Assembly (NCBI RefSeq): GCF_900101605.1
Contig: NZ_FMUR01000003.1
Coordinates: 201,213 to 265,212, forward strand
Source: Butyrivibrio hungatei
GTDB lineage: Bacteria > Bacillota > Clostridia > Lachnospirales > Lachnospiraceae
Reading direction: 5' to 3'
DNA length: 64,000 nucleotides
Below, piece by piece: positions 25,052-34,317 of this stretch (within the stretch, counting starts at the first letter, position 1; every line of letters begins with the position of its first letter). Under the pieces are notes generated by a model. It was not told the DNA's origin and ran no database searches. It saw only the letters and a list, made by a program, of their open reading frames with translations. A program made the translations under genes and the position numbers.

Positions 25052-27463
25052 TTAATCAAACTTAAGCAGTGTTTTAAGCACTCTCTTTGCACTTATACGA
25101 ATGTTCTCTTCGCTTACGGCGCCGAGGCTGAGCGCTTCCTTAACTCTCTCAGGAAATCCCGTCGCCATCTTAAGATCGTTTCCTGCGTTGATTTCTTTGT
25201 AGTGCTCTCCTCTTGTCCACCAGTCTGACATGACAAGTCCGGTATATCCCCACTCTTCGCGAAGGATTCCTGTTATGAGATCTCTGCACTCGGAAGCTCG
25301 TTCACCGTTGACAACATTGTATGATGACATAATGGTGTAAGGCTGCTCCTCCTTTACGATCATCTCAAAGGGCTTTAAATATATCTCTCTAAGCGCTCTC
25401 TCCGATACTCTCGAATCACAGTGCTTTCTGTTAATCTCCTTGTTATTGCAAGCAAAGTGCTTAACGCACGCACCGACATGGTTCTGCTGGATTCCACGTA
25501 CCATGGCTGCTGCCATCTTACCTGTAAGATAAGGATCCTCCGAGTAATACTCAAAGTTTCGTCCGCACATGGGATTTCTGTGTATATTGATCGCAGGTGT
25601 AAGCCATACGCAGAGGTTATTCTCTTTAAGCTCCTCTCCGCCTGCTCTTCCTACTTCTTCCGCAATCTCTTTGTTCCAGGTACATGCGATAGACGTAGCA
25701 CAAGGAAATGCCGTTGTCTTGATTCCGGTCTCAGGCATGATACGAACACCCGCTGGGCCGTCAGCGGTCATCGCATTGGGAATACCGTATTCCTCCATAT
25801 TGCCAAATCCAAATACATTGGCAACACCTGTGTTTGGCTGACCACCAAGAAGCTCAATCATGTCATTTACAGAAAGCTGCTCCATAAATTCATCGAGACT
25901 TATCTTACCTTCGGCAACGTCAGAAAGCTTCTTCGCTCCTTCTATCAGAGGCATCGTGTAATAATGTCTCTTAAGTCCCTTTTCAGTGGGAGCAAGCGCT
26001 TCCTCCGTACCGGGTTCCATTTTCTCAATTACGCTCTCATTCTTGTCAGGCTTCTCAAAAACAGGAAGCTCTTCATATGTTCCGTCTCCGAGAAGTCTCT
26101 TTTTAAGAGCGGCGGGAACAACCTTGTGGCTGAGTGTGCATACAACCTTATCTACAAAGTTCTCCCAGAAGAAAGAGATCTTAGCAGCATCTCTTACGTT
26201 GCTTCCGAGATAGAATTCATATTTTCCCTTTTCAAGAACATAAGAAGCATCACTGAACTTTCCGAGATCATCATAAGATGAAAGTCCGTATTCGGTGATC
26301 TTAAGCGTCATAAGCTGCGATTCGCCAGGCTGGAGCTCTTTTGTCTTCTCAAAATCAACAAGACTCTTCTTGGGCTTAAGAAGCTTACCCGAAGGAGCCG
26401 AAACATAGAGCTGCACAACTTCTTTTCCGGCCATTCTTCCCGTATTTGTAACTTTTACATTGAAAATGATGGTGTCCTCTTTTTTGACGGCACCCAAAAC
26501 TTCTATATCAAAACTTGTATATGAAAGTCCGTATCCAAAAGGATAGATAACTCTGTCGGAAGCTCCCTCAAAGGTCTCAAAAAATCTGTAGCCGACATAG
26601 ATATCTTCCGTATAATCAACATAATCAAAAGAGTCGTGATATCCCTTGGTTGAAGGATAATCCTCTAAAGTTCCAGCAAATGTATCCGCAAGTCTTCCCG
26701 AAGGACAAATATTTCCAAGAATAACGTCTGCTGCCGCAAGGCCACCTTCCATTCCGCCCTGTCCCATATAAACAGCCGCGTCGATCCTGTCATTGCCCTC
26801 TATCCATCTGCAGTCCATAACACCGCCGATATTAAGAACAACAACTACATTATCGAAGATATCACATGCATTTTGAACAAGCTCTTTTTCCTCAAATGAA
26901 AGATAAAAATCTCCGTCGGGGAAAATGACTTTGGATAAGGTCGTCATCTTAACGCCCGCAGGCCATGGATTAAATGTCTCGATATCTCCGTCTATATCGC
27001 TTCTGTCCCAGCCTTCGCCTGAAAATCTGTTGATGACAACAATAGCTGTCTCAGAAAATCTTGTGGCATTTTTTAGAATAACGGAAGGAACGGTAGGTTC
27101 CTTGGTCATTCCGGGAACGCAGCCCTTCTTGTACTGCTTATCAAGTTCTTCCTTGTAATACTCAATAATAGGCTCGTACACCTTGACACCGCGCATTTTA
27201 AGTCCGTCGTACAACGATCTTGTATATTCGCAATATACGTCTCCGGAGCCTCCGCCGCCTTTTACGTACTCATATGACGCTTTTCCCAGCAGAGCCACCT
27301 TCTCAACGTTTCTAAGAGGCAACAGTCCATTGTTCTTTAAAAGAACAACACTTTCATCTGCAGCTTTTTTGGAAATACCGATATGTTCCTCGCTTCCCGT
27401 AACAGGCACCTTCCCGTTAAGCGGTAGTGCCGGCTGATATAAAAGTCTTGCCCATTTTTGCAT
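25052..27463 (-). CDS. GH3 beta-glucosidase-type enzyme with permuted domain order
   Basis: 803 residues, no signal peptide, probably cytoplasmic. Domain order is reversed from ordinary GH3. The alpha/beta sandwich comes first (SVVLLKNNGLLPL, GGGGSGDVY), then a fibronectin-III-like domain (SYTSFDIEVLG, VTNTGRMAGKEVVQLYVS). The TIM barrel comes last (TADGPAGVRI, GRNFEYYSEDPYLTG, KHFACNNKE) and carries the nucleophile Asp in VMSDWW. This order is known for rumen and gut Clostridia beta-glucosidases. It could act on cello-, gluco- or xylo-oligosaccharides. GGAGGG lies 11 bases before the ATG. It is not adjacent to the mannan locus. Confidence 0.9.
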   Translation of the reverse strand: MQKWARLLYQPALPLNGKVPVTGSEEHIGISKKAADESVVLLKNNGLLPLRNVEKVALLGKASYEYVKGGGGSGDVYCEYTRSLYDGLKMRGVKVYEPIIEYYKEELDKQYKKGCVPGMTKEPTVPSVILKNATRFSETAIVVINRFSGEGWDRSDIDGDIETFNPWPAGVKMTTLSKVIFPDGDFYLSFEEKELVQNACDIFDNVVVVLNIGGVMDCRWIEGNDRIDAAVYMGQGGMEGGLAAADVILGNICPSGRLADTFAGTLEDYPSTKGYHDSFDYVDYTEDIYVGYRFFETFEGASDRVIYPFGYGLSYTSFDIEVLGAVKKEDTIIFNVKVTNTGRMAGKEVVQLYVSAPSGKLLKPKKSLVDFEKTKELQPGESQLMTLKITEYGLSSYDDLGKFSDASYVLEKGKYEFYLGSNVRDAAKISFFWENFVDKVVCTLSHKVVPAALKKRLLGDGTYEELPVFEKPDKNESVIEKMEPGTEEALAPTEKGLKRHYYTMPLIEGAKKLSDVAEGKISLDEFMEQLSVNDMIELLGGQPNTGVANVFGFGNMEEYGIPNAMTADGPAGVRIMPETGIKTTAFPCATSIACTWNKEIAEEVGRAGGEELKENNLCVWLTPAINIHRNPMCGRNFEYYSEDPYLTGKMAAAMVRGIQQNHVGACVKHFACNNKEINRKHCDSRVSERALREIYLKPFEMIVKEEQPYTIMSSYNVVNGERASECRDLITGILREEWGYTGLVMSDWWTRGEHYKEINAGNDLKMATGFPERVKEALSLGAVSEENIRISAKRVLKTLLKFD

Positions 27464-27485
27464 TTTCTAAGAATCCCTCCGTGAA

Positions 27486-29258
27486 TTATTTGCCGATAAT
27501 CTCTATTAATTTGTCCGCCACAAGTTCAGCGACGGCAAGCTTATACTCATATCTTGAGTGTTTCGGCGGTATATTTGCATGATAGCTCCTGTTTCCGAAC
27601 TTGGAAGCGATTGCAAAATAAACCTCTCCGGGAACACTGTCATCATTTGAAGGATCGGTATTTCCCATAGTTCCGGTAACACCGATTGCCACATCGGCTT
27701 CATAGATAGCACCCGCAGAAAATGCCATATCTTCGGCAGTTTCATAGGAATATACTCCGTACTTATCTATTGTTTCCTTCGGAACGCCATGAAGGACCTT
27801 CGCATCATTACTGTATGTAATATATGCACCCTTCATTACGGCCGATGAGCCTTCTGTATCTGTTATAAGCGAAGCGATAAGCCCCGATGTACAACTCTCC
27901 ATTGATGTGAAGGTAAGCTCTCTTTTAATAAGAGTCTCTGTAATCCTTCTGTATTTTGCCCTTACGGTATCTTCAGCTCTTACAACCACTGTTTCTTCTT
28001 TCTTCTCAGGTGCTGTATCCTTTGATTTTACGTATTCTGCTTCTTTTTTCTTAGCAGCTGCTGTCTCTTTAGGTTTTGAAACTACGGCCTGTTTTACTCT
28101 GGAATTTGATGCTTCCTTGGGCTTTGAAACCACTGCTTCTTTTGCCCTTGAAGATGCTTTTTCCCTAGAAGGCCTCTCTTCCGTCGCCTCTTTTGCCCTC
28201 GGCCGTGATTCCACTGCCTCTTTCGCCCTTGAGGAACGTCTCTCTCTGGTACTTGATTCGGGCTCTTCCTTACGTCTGGACGATCTGGACCTTGTAGATC
28301 TTGAAGGTCTTGTTTCCTCTTCATCCTCATCAATATCGTCTACATCATCGTCGATATCGATGTCGTTGTCCATATCCATATCCATATCCATATCGCGGTT
28401 TCGGCTCCTGCTCTTACTTCTCTTTGGTTCCGAGAGTTTGATCTCATCGCCGCAATGAACGTATTTAATCTTATCTTTTAAGATTTTCTGCATCTCTTCA
28501 AACGGCTCTTCACCTGTGCAGTGACCCGTGTAAAAAACAGATTCATACTCCGTCAGGTCTTTGGCAATATTTCGGATCTCCTTGATATCTTCTTTGGAAT
28601 ATCCTCTGTCTCTTGCAGTGTGGAACCCGCTTATTACCATGTCCGGGTCGTTCTTGAAGATCGACACATACTTTTCCATTATATTCTGAATACCGTGATG
28701 TGCACAGCCCGAAAATAATATTTTTTTACCTTCCGATGAAACAACAAGGCATTGCTCATGAGAAAAATCATCTTCCACAAGCTCGCTTCCCTCTTTTACA
28801 AAGAGAGTGCTGTTCGTCTGGGGATTCTCATATCTGTCCCCTATATCGGAAAAAACAGTGAGCTCGTCGTCAATCTTATTTACGCCATCCTCAAGGATCT
28901 CAACCTGAGGAAGGTCTTTTACCTTTCTGCTAAGACCGATGTATCTTGGTCTTCTTCCGCGCGATGTCGAGTAGAACTTCTGAAAAGCATGCTCGTTTAT
29001 ATAAATCGTCGCGGTGTCATTCAGATCTGCAAATGAAAGGATACCTCCACCATGATCGTAATGACCGTGTGTAATAACAACAGTGTCCACATCCGCCAAA
29101 TCTATTCCAAGCTGATCTGCGTTCTCTACGAGTAGTCCGGATGCTCCGGTATCTACGAGAATCTTATGTTTCTTGGTCTCTACGTAGAAGCACAGTCCGT
29201 GCTCGGGTATGCAGTCATTTTTACCTGCAGTGTTTTCTATAATATTAATAATACGCAT
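27486..29258 (-). CDS. Metallo-beta-lactamase / CinA C-terminal fusion
   Basis: 590 residues in three parts. Residues 1-275 are a metallo-beta-lactamase-fold hydrolase of the dihydropterin-phosphate-synthase-like type (HGHYDHGGG, SGCAHHGIQN, TGHCTGE). Residues about 280-430 are low complexity: an Arg/Ser patch, an acidic block with MDMDMDMD encoded by a 6-nt repeat, then Lys/Glu/Arg/Ser-rich units of the KEAVVSKPKEA type. Residues about 435-590 are a CinA C-terminal domain (SMESCTSGLIASLI, GVTGTMG, GEVYFAI), which in other bacteria deamidates nicotinamide mononucleotide. The ATG at 29258 follows AAGGAG with 8 bases spacing. The gene ends 22 bases upstream of the GH3 start. I know no described protein with this pairing. 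Confidence 0.85.
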   Translation of the reverse strand: MRIINIIENTAGKNDCIPEHGLCFYVETKKHKILVDTGASGLLVENADQLGIDLADVDTVVITHGHYDHGGGILSFADLNDTATIYINEHAFQKFYSTSRGRRPRYIGLSRKVKDLPQVEILEDGVNKIDDELTVFSDIGDRYENPQTNSTLFVKEGSELVEDDFSHEQCLVVSSEGKKILFSGCAHHGIQNIMEKYVSIFKNDPDMVISGFHTARDRGYSKEDIKEIRNIAKDLTEYESVFYTGHCTGEEPFEEMQKILKDKIKYVHCGDEIKLSEPKRSKSRSRNRDMDMDMDMDNDIDIDDDVDDIDEDEEETRPSRSTRSRSSRRKEEPESSTRERRSSRAKEAVESRPRAKEATEERPSREKASSRAKEAVVSKPKEASNSRVKQAVVSKPKETAAAKKKEAEYVKSKDTAPEKKEETVVVRAEDTVRAKYRRITETLIKRELTFTSMESCTSGLIASLITDTEGSSAVMKGAYITYSNDAKVLHGVPKETIDKYGVYSYETAEDMAFSAGAIYEADVAIGVTGTMGNTDPSNDDSVPGEVYFAIASKFGNRSYHANIPPKHSRYEYKLAVAELVADKLIEIIGK

Positions 29259-29456
29259 ACACATTTCTCCTTAACTGCATATTATTGTATCATAAAGATT
29301 GATTTAGTGCTTCATTCCGCACACATTTTATACTTCTGCACCATAATTTTATACGATTTTCCATAAAATTTTAGCACTTTTGTTTACGAAAACCTCCTAT
29401 CCATGGGCATCTTTAAATTATTACGTGTTGTAAATTTTTTTTTAATTATCGCTTAA

Positions 29457-30134
29457 TCAACAACTTCTCAGATATTCTTTCTGTTCTTTGGAAATCCGAT
29501 AGCTTTCAATCGCCTTCCTGACAGTCTTTTTCTTAACTTCAGGGTCCAGTTTATTATCCCTTACATATGAAAGCGCATCGTCATAGCGAAAACTGAGCGC
29601 AGTCGCAAAATACCATGCTACCATCATCTGAATATAATATTCATCGGACCTGATCGCCGCTACTCTCTCAAGATATTCAGGCTTAAAGTCTTCCTCAAGG
29701 AAGTGCTTCATAAGCATGCCGATTCCGAAGCGCACAGTATAGGTCTTATCTGAATCAAGCCATTTATAGATTCTCTTTATGAGCAGCTCTTTGTTTTTCT
29801 TAAAAGACACCGGTAAAAGCTGGTCGCATGTAGCCCAGTTGTCAACGTACGGAAGGAACTTCTCGACTACCTCCGCGCATTTTTCATAATCTTTTATCCC
29901 GGATATTATGAAGGCATGAAGCTGGTTCTCGTCGTAGTATTTATGCGGAAGTTCCCGTAAAAAGAGCTCGCATCCCGCATCTTTTGCCACCTCTTTTGCA
30001 AACTTTCTGAGCACGGGCGTTCTCACACCAAGCACCTTGTCTGCGTCGACCGTAGGTATCAGCTTCCTGTGAAAAGATGCGTATTTATCATCTTTAAGTT
30101 CGAACAGCCTTGCTCTTATCTCATCTGTTGTCAT
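29457..30134 (-). CDS. AlkD-like DNA alkylation repair protein
   Basis: About 225 residues of HEAT-like helical repeats in the DNA_alkylation family (VLGVRTPVLRKFAKE, YVDNWATCDQL, RFGIGMLMKHFL, YYIQMMVAWYFA). AlkD enzymes excise bulky cationic alkyl bases by trapping the distorted duplex. The WATCD motif carries the Asp expected at the active site. The ATG at 30134 follows GGAGG at 5 bases. Single gene, with about 200 bases of unremarkable AT-rich DNA on its 3' side. Confidence 0.85.
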   Translation of the reverse strand: MTTDEIRARLFELKDDKYASFHRKLIPTVDADKVLGVRTPVLRKFAKEVAKDAGCELFLRELPHKYYDENQLHAFIISGIKDYEKCAEVVEKFLPYVDNWATCDQLLPVSFKKNKELLIKRIYKWLDSDKTYTVRFGIGMLMKHFLEEDFKPEYLERVAAIRSDEYYIQMMVAWYFATALSFRYDDALSYVRDNKLDPEVKKKTVRKAIESYRISKEQKEYLRSC

Positions 30135-30242
30135 ACCACCCTCCATTAATCCGATTATATAAGATAAATTTCCAAATTCATATCTAATTAGTCTGAAAAA
30201 AGTGTGTATTTTATCTGTTTTTTTGATTTGAATTCTATATGT

Positions 30243-30285
30243 TTGACATTTATCTGTTATTAGTGTATATATAACATATAAACAG
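30243..30285 (+). promoter_or_regulatory. Promoter and likely operator of the GntR-ABC operon
   Basis: TTGACA (30243-30248), 17 bases, TATATA (30266-30271). An imperfect AT-rich dyad, GTGTATATATAACATATAAAC by arms (about 16 of 21 positions symmetric), covers the -10 box. This is where a YtrA-type GntR repressor would bind its own promoter. Confidence 0.55.
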
Positions 30286-30303
30286 TTGTATGTGAGGAAG
30301 CAT

Positions 30304-30681
30304 ATGAAAATATCACAAAATTCAGGTGTGCCTATCTATCAGCAGATTGCAGATTACTTTCGCAGCGAGATACTAGAAGGCCGGATCGGTCAGGGTGAAT
30401 ATATGCCTTCGATAAGAGGGCTTGCAAAAGATCTTAAGATCAGCGTCATCACCACCATCAAGGCTTATGAACAGCTTGAAAGCGAAGGGCTTGTGACAGC
30501 CGTTCAGGGAAAGGGATACTACGTAAACGCCCAGGACACCGAAATGCTCAAGGAACAGCATATACGCAAAGTCGAGGAGGCTCTTCTCGACGCCATCAAA
30601 TTTGCAAAGATTGCGAAAATGTCGGATGACGAACTGCTAAGCACATTAAAGGCTTTGCAGGATCTGGAACGCACTGATTAA
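30304..30681 (+). CDS. YtrA-subfamily GntR regulator
   Basis: 125 residues. An N-terminal winged helix (VPIYQQIADYFRSEILEGRIGQG, then MPSIRGLAKDLKISVITTIKAYEQLESEGL) is followed by a short helical tail of about 50 residues. The lack of a ligand-binding domain is typical of YtrA-type repressors that sit in front of ABC transporter genes. The ATG at 30304 follows GAGGAAG. First gene of a five-gene operon. Confidence 0.9.
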   Translation: MKISQNSGVPIYQQIADYFRSEILEGRIGQGEYMPSIRGLAKDLKISVITTIKAYEQLESEGLVTAVQGKGYYVNAQDTEMLKEQHIRKVEEALLDAIKFAKIAKMSDDELLSTLKALQDLERTD

Positions 30682-30744
30682 GGCATTTTCATGTGATCTT
30701 ATTTTTTCCATTTGATGTACTAACACAACGGAGGCATTTAAACT

Positions 30745-31662
30745 ATGAAAGCAGAAACAGTCATCTCATGTAAAAACATTCAAAAAAAGTACGGTCATTT
30801 CGAGCTTAATATCGACAGCATCGATTTTCCGCAAGGGTTTGCGACGGCACTTATCGGAGAAAACGGCGCCGGCAAGACCACATTGCTTGAAATGATCGCC
30901 GGCATAAAAAAGCAACATAAAGGCGACATCACATACTTTGGAAGTTATACGGAAAAAGACAGGGAAAACAATCCTTACGTCAAAGAGAACATCGGCTATA
31001 CGGGAACAGACAAATTCTACTTCCTGCCCCACTGGACGCTTAAGCAGACAAAAGAACTGCAGTCCGTTCTGTTTGACAGCTTTGATGGCAAAAAATACGA
31101 CAAAATATTGGATGAACTTGCGGTAACAAGCGGTTCAAATTCGGATAACAATAAAAAAGTAAGTAGTCTCTCAGACGGAAACCGCGTAAAGCTCATGCTC
31201 GCAGGTGTTCTTGCAAGAGATACGAAACTTCTTCTTATGGACGAACCCGCTTCTCCCTTAGATCCGCTTATGAGAGAAAGACTTTGCTCCATGATCCGCG
31301 ATTATCTTGCTTCTTCGGAAGGTAGCGAAAAGTCAGTAATCTTCTCTACTCACAACATCTCCGATATGGAAAATGTAACCGACTATGCGATCATAATCGA
31401 AAACGGAACCGTCGTTGAACAGGGCTTCGTCGAAGATCTCAAAGAAAAATACATTTATGTCCGCGGTGAAAAGAAAGACGAAGAAAGCGCAAAGCATATT
31501 CTTTTTGATATAACTTCAAACAAATACGGTTATGAAGGTCTTTGCCTCAGCGAGAACCTCGAAAAGCTTGCGGGTATGGACATCGAGACAAGTGCTCCCA
31601 CACTCTCCCAGCTTTCTGTAGGTATAATGCGGGCTCATACACGCGTTAAGCCGCTGATCTGA
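30745..31662 (+). CDS. ABC transporter ATP-binding protein
   Basis: 305 residues. Walker A GENGAGKTTLLE, variant signature SSLSDGNRVKL (LSDGN instead of LSGGQ), Walker B LLLMDEPASPLDP and switch His in IFSTHNISDM. The C-terminal 80 residues or so fall outside the ABC core. CGGAGG precedes the ATG. It partners the membrane proteins that follow, probably an exporter or an antimicrobial-peptide-resistance transporter as in YtrBCDEF-like operons. Substrate unknown. Confidence 0.9.
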   Translation: MKAETVISCKNIQKKYGHFELNIDSIDFPQGFATALIGENGAGKTTLLEMIAGIKKQHKGDITYFGSYTEKDRENNPYVKENIGYTGTDKFYFLPHWTLKQTKELQSVLFDSFDGKKYDKILDELAVTSGSNSDNNKKVSSLSDGNRVKLMLAGVLARDTKLLLMDEPASPLDPLMRERLCSMIRDYLASSEGSEKSVIFSTHNISDMENVTDYAIIIENGTVVEQGFVEDLKEKYIYVRGEKKDEESAKHILFDITSNKYGYEGLCLSENLEKLAGMDIETSAPTLSQLSVGIMRAHTRVKPLI

Positions 31663-31677
31663 CCGGAGGATGCGCAG

Positions 31678-32349
31678 ATGAAACATTTACATAAAAAAAT
31701 AATCGCACATAACAGTTTTTGCAGTTTATTACATAACATTTTAATGCTCGTTATTATGCCGATTTTCCTCATTCCATTTGATTTGCTTATTTCGATTTTC
31801 GACACTTATCTGGGCATGGTCATCACGATGTCATTAATTGCAAGCTTCACCATATTTGCTGACTATTTGACATTTAACGGAATCAGCGCAAAAGGTTTCC
31901 CAATCGGAATGATAAAAAATTCCGCTTACGTCGAAAGTTTTATGAAAGACGCCATACTCGCAGACCAGATAAGACGCTTTATACAGATTTCTTTTCCCCC
32001 TGTTATAAGTCTTATAGCGATAGGCATATTTTCTTCAGAAAAAATAGATTTAAAATTTTGTATTTTTGTAATAAACATTATTCTTCTAAACTACTGCTTT
32101 ACAACCGGCTTTCTGGCATTTATGAGAAATATATTGGTCAATACCGTTTATGCTTATATATCCTTACTTTCCGGAATCGTGATAAGTGCTTTTAACGTCG
32201 GCATAATGCTGTTATTTTTACTCGACTCGGTAAAGATACCTTTTATTATATGGCTACCGATATCTTTAATATTATCGGCAACGACCGCTGTTTTGGTATT
32301 TCGTTATACCACAGCTCATTGCCTCAAACATCAAGGAGATTTGACATGA
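31678..32349 (+). CDS. ABC-2-like membrane protein A
   Basis: 223 residues with about six transmembrane helices (at roughly 20-42, 48-68, 105-125, 130-150, 158-182, 190-212). CGGAGG precedes the ATG. The stop codon overlaps the start of the next gene (ATGA). It shares topology but little sequence with the two following membrane proteins. Presumed permease subunit of the operon's ABC transporter. Confidence 0.75.
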   Translation: MKHLHKKIIAHNSFCSLLHNILMLVIMPIFLIPFDLLISIFDTYLGMVITMSLIASFTIFADYLTFNGISAKGFPIGMIKNSAYVESFMKDAILADQIRRFIQISFPPVISLIAIGIFSSEKIDLKFCIFVINIILLNYCFTTGFLAFMRNILVNTVYAYISLLSGIVISAFNVGIMLLFLLDSVKIPFIIWLPISLILSATTAVLVFRYTTAHCLKHQGDLT

Positions 32350-32996
32350 AAAAAGAGATTCGAAAAATAATAACCATTATAAAAGCTGCGCCCAATCTAA
32401 AAGCTAATACAATAAGCTCAATCATTACTCTTTGTGTAGGTATGATTTTGTTAGCAAAGCAAGGCTTTCTCACAGGAACGGGCAAAATATTATTCATTAC
32501 ATGTACAACCTTCATACAGCAAGCCATAATGCTATCCAGCGGTTCCGGTCTGATACAATCGTCATCCTCCGCAAAAAGGATGCAAACTTTTTACCCTTGT
32601 ATTATTCAATTCCCATTTTCTATCCTTATGTATACCATTATCGCTTTTCACAGTATATATATTGACACCACATTTGATATATCATGGTCATGCTGGTTTA
32701 TTATCTTATACAGCATTTTAATTGCCGGACTGGAAATAATGCCGCACGTAAACTACAAATACTTTGGTTTTGGTTTTATATGTACAATGCTTATTATAAT
32801 TCCTTATGCAGTAATAATATGCAATTTTGAAAAACACAACATGTTACACCTCCCTTCTTCGCTTGCTCTCACAAATGCTGTAATCATAGGGTATCTAATA
32901 GTAATAACAGGTTCACTGCTTTCAATCCTTATAGCAAATCTACTCTATAAGTCCCCAATATCAGCTCATGTTATGAAAGCAAACACCAAAGCTTAG
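32346..32996 (+). CDS. ABC-2-like membrane protein B
   Basis: 216 residues starting at the ATG in the overlap (KKEIRKIITIIKAAPNLK). About six transmembrane helices. It is clearly a paralogue of the next gene: same N-terminus, a cytoplasmic motif SGSGLIQSSSSAKRMQTFYP, and a shared C-terminal end SLLSILIANLLYK. Its predicted role is second permease subunit. The matching motif in both copies may be the site that contacts the ATPase. Confidence 0.78.
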   Translation: MKKEIRKIITIIKAAPNLKANTISSIITLCVGMILLAKQGFLTGTGKILFITCTTFIQQAIMLSSGSGLIQSSSSAKRMQTFYPCIIQFPFSILMYTIIAFHSIYIDTTFDISWSCWFIILYSILIAGLEIMPHVNYKYFGFGFICTMLIIIPYAVIICNFEKHNMLHLPSSLALTNAVIIGYLIVITGSLLSILIANLLYKSPISAHVMKANTKA

Positions 32997-33087
32997 CAAA
33001 TACCTCGCCGGCTTTTGATCAATCATGAAGTGAAATAATTTATGTACAAGAAAAACCAATCTCACCTTGTCATTAAGGAGCCCACAC

Positions 33088-33741
33088 ATGAAAAAAGAAG
33101 TCAAAAAGATAATAACTATACTAAAGGCTACCCCAAAACTAAAATTAAACATAATAGCCTCAGTAGTCCTGTTTCTACTAGGAATGATTGGCGAGCTCTT
33201 ATCACATAGTAATTTATCAAACATGATATTCTTTACTAATTCCGCAATTTTCTTTTTTACGAGCATTGTGAACACAAGCGGATCAGGACTTGCGCAGTCA
33301 TCACCGTCAGCAAAAAAACTCCAGACCGTATACCCCTTTTTTATACAAATCCCCCTGTATATAATCACTTTTCTATTAATATCAATACACAGGTTATATA
33401 TTGTAAGTAAACCGTTACCGAATCTTTCTTTACAAGAAAGCTATGCAAAACACGGCACGCTCATTTTGGCTTTCAGTGTACTCTGCATCAATTTTATGTT
33501 GTATGAAATTTTATTTAGCAAGCGCACACTATTAAGTATTATATTCATGGTAATCATATTTATTCCAACAATCATCTTCACATCCATGCTGGATGAATTT
33601 TTTAAGATCAACATGAAAAGCGCAATAGCCATCGGTTTTCTGATAATGATAGCAGGATCACTACTCTCGATCCTCGTAGCAAACCTGCTCTATAAATACC
33701 CGGTATCAGCTCATGTTATGAAAGAAAACAACAAAGCCTAA
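33088..33741 (+). CDS. ABC-2-like membrane protein C, paralogue of B
   Basis: 217 residues; the ATG at 33088 follows AAGGAG. Motifs parallel those of protein B: KKEVKKIITILKATPKLK, SGSGLAQSSPSAKKLQTVYP and SLLSILVANLLYKYPVSAHVMKENNKA by parts. Between B and C are 91 bases without a gene. The pair probably arose by tandem duplication and may form a heterodimeric permease. Confidence 0.78.
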   Translation: MKKEVKKIITILKATPKLKLNIIASVVLFLLGMIGELLSHSNLSNMIFFTNSAIFFFTSIVNTSGSGLAQSSPSAKKLQTVYPFFIQIPLYIITFLLISIHRLYIVSKPLPNLSLQESYAKHGTLILAFSVLCINFMLYEILFSKRTLLSIIFMVIIFIPTIIFTSMLDEFFKINMKSAIAIGFLIMIAGSLLSILVANLLYKYPVSAHVMKENNKA

Positions 33742-33783
33742 GCAGCAACTCTTTTCCCGTGCTATTCTGCTACCATTCATCAT

Positions 33784-34132
33784 CTGTCCTATATAGGCAG
33801 AAAATTCTTGCATGATCGTCCTGCCACTTTTCATCGCTCCCCGATATAGGCAGTGCACTTTAATATAAAGCAATAAATCCCTGTCCATACTTGCATTTAC
33901 CGCATAATAGACAGTGTAAAGGCAGTAAAATGCCCTGTCTATTTTTCCATTTTCCGCATAATGGACAGGAAAATGGCAGTAAATAGCTCTGTCTATATTT
34001 CCATTTACCGCATAATAGACAGGAAAAAGACAGCAAATAGCCCTGTCTATTTTTCCATTTACTGCATAATGGACAGGGTAAAGGCAGCAAATAGCCCTGT
34101 CCATACTTGCATTTACTGCAAAATTGACAGGG
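33784..34132. repeat. 54-nt tandem repeat array, locus 2
   Basis: Units start at 33879, 33933, 33987, 34041 and 34095, exactly 54 apart. Each begins CCCTGTC(T/C)AT, then a T-rich stretch, TT(A/T)C(C/T)GCATAAT, (A/G)GACAG, and ends GGCAGYAAATAG-like. Two more degenerate units lie from 33784. Within a unit CTGTC and GACAG can pair, so each could form a small hairpin. This accounts for nearly all of the 577-base gap between the ABC operon and the esterase gene, whose 3' ends converge here. Because 54 is divisible by 3, the minus strand stays open in two frames with 18-residue repeats. I do not treat these as genes. Confidence 0.85.
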
Positions 34133-34317
34133 TAAGCTGACTGTGATTCGACTAACAAGCATAAACATCCGGAATATCCAATCCGCATCGGCTGCAGATT
34201 TCGTGAGAGCTTGATACAATAAACAAACAAGTCCTTCGGTGAAACTGACTCAAATGGCCTGTTTGCGAGCGCCTTGAATCTATGATTCAAGACATCCCAC
34301 AAATGCAAGTCTTTCTA

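Noticed and set aside
28368-28398. 6-nt repeat as a phase-variable switch
   Set aside because: Changes of one unit keep the frame, so it can alter linker length but not switch the gene off.
33784-34132. CRISPR array
   Set aside because: The whole 54-base unit repeats without unique spacers, and no cas genes are present.
33706-34308. Minus-strand open frame of 200 codons with 18-residue repeats, and a second repeated frame at 33860-34219
   Set aside because: The openness follows from a 54-base repeat whose length is a multiple of three. The frame overlaps the end of a real membrane protein gene, lacks a ribosome site and is low complexity.
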